Positions 60,001 to 64,000 of a DNA stretch of 64,000 nt are shown one piece after another. This DNA is from Gigaspora margarita. Taxonomy: Eukaryota > Glomeromycota > Glomeromycetes > Diversisporales > Gigasporaceae. The stretch spans positions 1 to 64,000 of the forward strand of contig WTPW01002502.1 of the NCBI GenBank assembly GCA_009809945.1. Direction: 5' to 3'. The stretch's first letter is position 1. Each line of letters opens with the position of its first letter. The translations under genes and the position numbers were made by a program. The notes beneath the pieces were generated by a model that did no database searches, was not told the origin of the DNA, and saw nothing but the letters and a program-made list of their open reading frames with translations.

Positions 60001-61110
60001 TATATTATTTTTTAATGCCCCTTTTAATGCCCTTAAACAACACAAATTGTGAAATGTGAATTTGTTAAATTTACTTTTGTTGTTTGATTGCCTAATAATT
60101 ACAAACTATTTTGGCTAAAAAAGTTCACAGATTTGAAAACATTTTGTATAATAGTCTCAAGTTCAAGAATAAGTGCAAGAATAAGTGCAAGCACAAGAAC
60201 AAGTACAAGAACATGACAAATGCTCTGTGATTGATAAAACATAAGATTAATAAAAAAAATATGAATATATTAATAAATATAAAAAAAATTACATTTAACC
60301 AATTATTTAGATGATTGATTTCTAGGATTTTTGTAATTTTTTACCACTCAGATTATTTGATATTCAACTAATTTTCTTAGCAATTCGTAGTTTTATATTG
60401 ATCAACCAACCAATAAAATCACGGATATGTTCAAAAGGTGATCAGTGTGCTAAAATCAAGTTATTGTGATTTAATACTTTTTGATTGGTTATATAAACAT
60501 TATCAAAATGTTAAGACTAGGGATGGGTATGGTTATGGTTATAGCTATTTGTAACTGGCTATAGCCATAACTGATTCTAGTCAGTTTGCTGACTGACTAA
60601 ATTATAGCTGATGCCAGATTTCAAAACAGATCGATACGGATCAGCTTGATAAGTAGAAGATCCCGTAAATACTATACGTGATCAACAAAATATAATTCTT
60701 TGTATAACTGTAAATTTGTTGATCCTTATTTTCATGCTTTAATCTCAATTATCTCAAGAACCAACAAACCAATTTTGATGATCTAACTGCCATTATAATC
60801 AGAAAGATTGGCTCTGCAACTTTGGTTAAAGGATCAAAGAACCTTTGCATAGTAAAATAATTAATTGACTATAGTCAGCTATTAGCCAGTATGACTGACC
60901 GCACTTAGCTAGTTATATGCCTATAGTCAGTAATAACCAACTAAAACTGACCATAACTGACCAAACCCATCCTTAGTTATTCTTCCAAATAATTTTCTAT
61001 ATCATACTACATTAAGACTAATATATCAATGAGCAAGTTATAATCAAGAATGTCATCACAATTCAAATCCATAACAATAGATATAAGATAATATAATTGT
61101 GAAGAAATGT
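60000..61110 (-). repeat. GTTCTTG dispersed repeat, reverse copy with insertion
   Basis: Read on the minus strand it has all the family blocks: AATTCTTGATTATAACTTGCTC (about 61030-61060, in part), AGTCTTAA, GCACACTGA, and the CAAG/CTTG run at 60165-60215. An insertion lies at 60520-61011. Confidence 0.7.
60520..61011. mobile_element. Insertion bounded by TTAAGACTA direct repeats
   Basis: TTAAGACTA occurs at 60511-60519 and again at 61012-61020, while other copies of the surrounding repeat have it once (TTAGTCTTAA on the other strand). The insert starts GGGATGGGTATGG. Near its right side is the complement of GGATGGGTTTGG (about 60963-60975), an imperfect inverted repeat whose CTAGGGATGGG style recalls hAT ends. 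About 35 further bases precede the right direct repeat, so its exact structure is unclear. Confidence 0.6.
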
Positions 61111-62151
61111 ATGGTGAATGCTAATACAAATTCTGTACTTGCAAAAAATAACATTGTAAGGGAATCAATAAAAACAAAAATAAAATAATCCTGCAGTCAC
61201 AAATATCCTGTCTGCACAAAAATATCTACTAATTTCATATATGATTGTATAATAAATGGTAATTGGCGCTGCTTAATAATGTACTGTATAATAGAATAGT
61301 ATGTTTAGTACAGAATTTTTTGTGACGATCCAATGCAAACTAACTCAGCATATTTATAATAAGATTTTAACTAAGATTTTAAGGCTTTTTACAAAGCTCC
61401 CATGGGCAAGGTGCTAGTATATTATATAAAAGATAAGCAACGATGAAGTTTACAATTAGCTAATTTGTAAAAATTTATATATATAGGCAAAATCTGATTC
61501 AGAATCAATATGTAGTATTTTTATTTAGATGTATTATCAATAATAAAGATAAAAATTAAAAAAAATTTTATTATGTAGTAACGGTAATGCGCATTTATGC
61601 ACATTTTATTATAAAATGCGCATTTTCCTTATTACTAAATTTTATATGAATAAAAAATCATTTGCTATCATGTACACACACACATTTTATTTAATCAATT
61701 ATTATAATTATCATTATTAACAAAAATTTGGAATTTCACTACAATTGGTCGTAATTAATTGCCTCAATACAGCCACACCATTAGCTTAGTCAACTAAACA
61801 GATTTTTAAAAAAGCAATCAATTCCGTGGATTTTTTAGGATTCGACCTTTATTCAACCACCTATTTTTTTAATAAATTTTGTAATTTTAAATTCAAGATC
61901 CATTTATTGCGTATCGGACTTTATGTAACTATGAGATCAGAATTTCCAAATAAGTGTCTAATTTTGGATAAATAATTCCAAAATATTCTAAGTTGCTTTT
62001 AAATAAACTGATAATGTATAATAAAATTTTGGATAATTTTGGATAACTATAATATTAAGCAGTGTTGGATATCATTCGGAAACACATAACGTCGATTTTG
62101 CTGGAGTTTCCATGAAGGTACCATAATCACCACTGATCACCTGTTAGAAAA
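61111..62151. other. A+T-rich DNA with one strong hairpin
   Basis: 61576-61636 is a near-perfect palindrome with arms TAGTAACGGTAATGCGCATT / AATGCGCATTTTCCTTATTA (a tiny MITE or hairpin). No gene recognised elsewhere. Confidence 0.5.
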
Positions 62152-62574
62152 CCGGTTCTGCACACAGCCCATCGATTGAATAAAATTGACTAAATCAGGA
62201 AGGACATTAAATGCAAGATGAAAAAGATTCGATATGGCATGATTTTGCCATTCGAGTGAGAAAAATTGTGGGATAGAAGATAAAAATTAGTGAATCCTTA
62301 GAAGTAGAATAGTATAAAAAGATCATATAATTTACTATTCCACTGTATGAGTTTTTAATTATATCTTGTCCTATAATAAAGATAAACCGATCTTGGTTTC
62401 TTTGTCCCTCGTTTATAAAATAAACTGTTTGTGTACTCACCTTATACCCGATATGCCTTAGCCTTGCCAAATTGTACCGCCTCTCACATTGGGTATATTG
62501 TGAGGTGTTTCTTTTGTCTTGGTGGTTGGTGGTTGTCCGTCCTGTAATGCCAGCCTGGATTTCTGTCTCTAACA
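62152..62574 (+). mobile_element. Possible solo LTR
   Basis: It starts TGTTAGAAAACC and ends GTCTCTAACA, the TG...CA inverted form of an LTR. It contains a TATA-like AGTATAAAAAG near 62309 and a poly-A signal (AATAAAGA near 62374) in promoter-like order. It is richer in G+C than its surroundings. No matching second copy or TSD in the window, so this is tentative. The 150-codon minus-strand frame at 62207-62659 runs antisense across it and is not recognised. Confidence 0.45.
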
Positions 62575-63031
62575 GCAAAAAAAATGTAAATGAGTGTACT
62601 GAAAAGATTCGTAATCTAATTTTGTACACACTACAAACAATCGACTTAGATATATTCATTTAAGTTGGTTTTTAAATGGTCAAATAGTTAAATTACAAAT
62701 ACTATTAACAACTCCATAATATCATTATCTGCTGCTGCATCCAATTATTCATCAAAACTGGGCGATAAAGCCACTATGAAGCCAAAACGTGACCTAGTAG
62801 CAGGCACATGCCTGCATGACCCAGGAATTTCAAGTTTGAGTTTACCAGGGGAGTTCTGGGAATTTAGGGAATTCGGAAATCCAGGAAAACAGAAAGTTCG
62901 GAGGATTATTCAAATATGGAAATTAGAATAATAACAATTACTGTGATAAGGATAATTCTGGCTATAATGACTATTCTAGCATGTAAAAATAGATATTGAA
63001 ATAATTATAAATACCATATACTTCCAAAATT

Positions 63032-63093
63032 GAGCACCCCCAAAAATAAGCACCCCTACATCCTATATTCACCCTAAATTAAGCACCTTTTTA
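63032..63093. repeat. AAATTGAGCACCCC subterminal-like repeats
   Basis: Three spaced direct copies of AAATTGAGCACCCC / AAATAAGCACCCC / AAATTAAGCACC. Short CACCC-rich repeats of this type often sit at the ends of DNA transposons; only one end seems to be present. Confidence 0.5.
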
Positions 63094-63132
63094 AATAGTT
63101 ATTAGGCTAAAAACTGGTGTTATACCTACTGA

Positions 63133-64000
63133 TGTACCCTGACCAAATTATCACGTGGATCACGAGACCACTGCGCCCAAAATGATGGATCGTCTATTTA
63201 GGACATATTAGGTGTTCCTACCATATAAGGTACATCAGAGAGGAATAGCGTGAAGGATTGATATAATGGGAATCAAAGTATTATCATCAATGATAGATAG
63301 ATTATAAATAATATATAGAACACTTGTGGCATAAGTGCCATATTTTTAGTATAGAATATTTTTTATATAAACGGGCGATATCTGCCCTACTTTGTAGGCA
63401 TGTTCGCGATAATCTTTATTAAATATCAATAAAAAGACATTATACTCTTTGCTTTGATTCTATAAAATAATATTACGCACTCTTTTGAATTGCTAAATTA
63501 CTATACATAAACCCTCTCGCTTATATAAATACTAACAACTGCGATAAACCATGGCACAGTTTGTGTTCATGTGCTCATGTGACTCCCTGTTGATAGTTGC
63601 TCTGTTAGCCATGATTTCTGAGAGTACTTCGAGGGTTAACAATTGGTGGTGACTGTGAGATTCGTACTAGAATCTATGTTAAAGTAAAGATAATAACTCT
63701 GTGTGAGTTTGATTATATGCTCTGTGTGAGCCACCGTACCAGATTCTGTGAAAATCAACCGAACAAAAAAAAAAATATAGCTTAGTAAAAGAAAAAGAGA
63801 TTAAAAGCAAAAAGGAAGAATATTAAAACTATTGTACATATCAAGTATGGATTCCACCCAATTAAGACAACTCCTTAAGCAAGTTACCGATAGTTTTAAA
63901 GAAGTTGCAGATGAACTAAAAAAAAAAGACAGATGGGGTAAAGGAACTGAATATAGTCAAGCTAGAACAATTTCAGGGTATGGAAAATGAAGAACCCACT
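63133..64000 (+). mobile_element. LTR retrotransposon 3, 5' end (runs off the window)
   Basis: A 509-bp LTR-like block, 63133-63641, starts TGTACCCTGACC and ends GAGGGTTAACA. A primer-binding-type sequence TTGGTGGTGACTGTGAGA follows at 63643. About 200 bases on, an ATG at 63849 opens a gag-like N-terminus (MDSTQLRQLLKQVTDSFKEV). Only the beginning is in the window, so its state cannot be judged as a whole; it appears broken. Confidence 0.65.

Noticed and set aside
62207-62659. 150-codon minus-strand frame as a host gene
   Set aside because: Runs antisense through a likely LTR; no recognisable domain or clear coding character.

Overview
This is about 64 kb of very A+T-rich eukaryotic DNA (roughly three quarters A+T by eye) built almost wholly from transposable elements, their fossils and tandem repeats. 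I see no intact host gene, tRNA, rRNA or CRISPR array. The element set (a non-LTR retrotransposon with endonuclease, reverse transcriptase and RNase H, a Plavaka/CACTA-type transposase, pogo/Tigger, hAT, piggyBac-like and Mutator-like non-autonomous elements, long tRNA-derived SINEs, gag-bearing LTR elements) fits a large repeat-rich fungal genome, most likely an arbuscular mycorrhizal fungus (Gigaspora/Rhizophagus type). That assignment rests on recalled resemblance and base composition, not on a search.

Layout. 1-3.8 kb holds dispersed repeat fragments. 3.85-12.14 kb is a nest up to five elements deep: a hAT-like element holds an LTR element, which holds a hAT MITE, which holds another TIR element, which holds a SINE. 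The same LTR element also holds a Mutator-like element carrying a 258-bp tandem array and a Tigger MITE. Many of these insertions have readable target-site duplications (TSDs). 12.5-16.3 kb is a broken Plavaka-like transposase on the minus strand with a 71-bp tandem array beside its 3' end. 16.6-18.6 kb is tandem arrays, one with Helitron-like termini. 18.6-19.9 kb is a foldback Tigger-like element. 19.9-21.8 kb is the remnant of a multi-exon gene of unknown function. 23.2-29.56 kb is a 6-kb LINE; near its 3' end a hAT MITE and a duplicated segment joined by an N suggest two versions of one locus placed side by side. 29.8-32.3 kb is a large TIR-like element with tandem arrays inside a dispersed repeat. 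33.6-34.1 kb is a clean piggyBac-like MITE.

35.8-42.3 kb is a second LTR element; its right LTR is split by a palindrome-rich element with a 4-bp TSD, itself split by an element with an about 9-bp TSD that carries telomere-like TTAGGG sequence. 43.6-44.9 kb is a decayed satellite split by a hAT MITE. 45-61 kb has several copies of a dispersed repeat marked by a GTTCTTG run, a foldback element with G-quadruplex-type tracts, a second copy of the palindrome-rich family, nested hairpins and a second SINE. The right edge has a possible solo LTR and the 5' end of a further LTR element that runs off the window.

The main biological signals are the readable insertion chronology and a recurring design: TIR-bounded elements without transposase that carry tandem arrays as cargo. 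I found no credible new protein-coding system.
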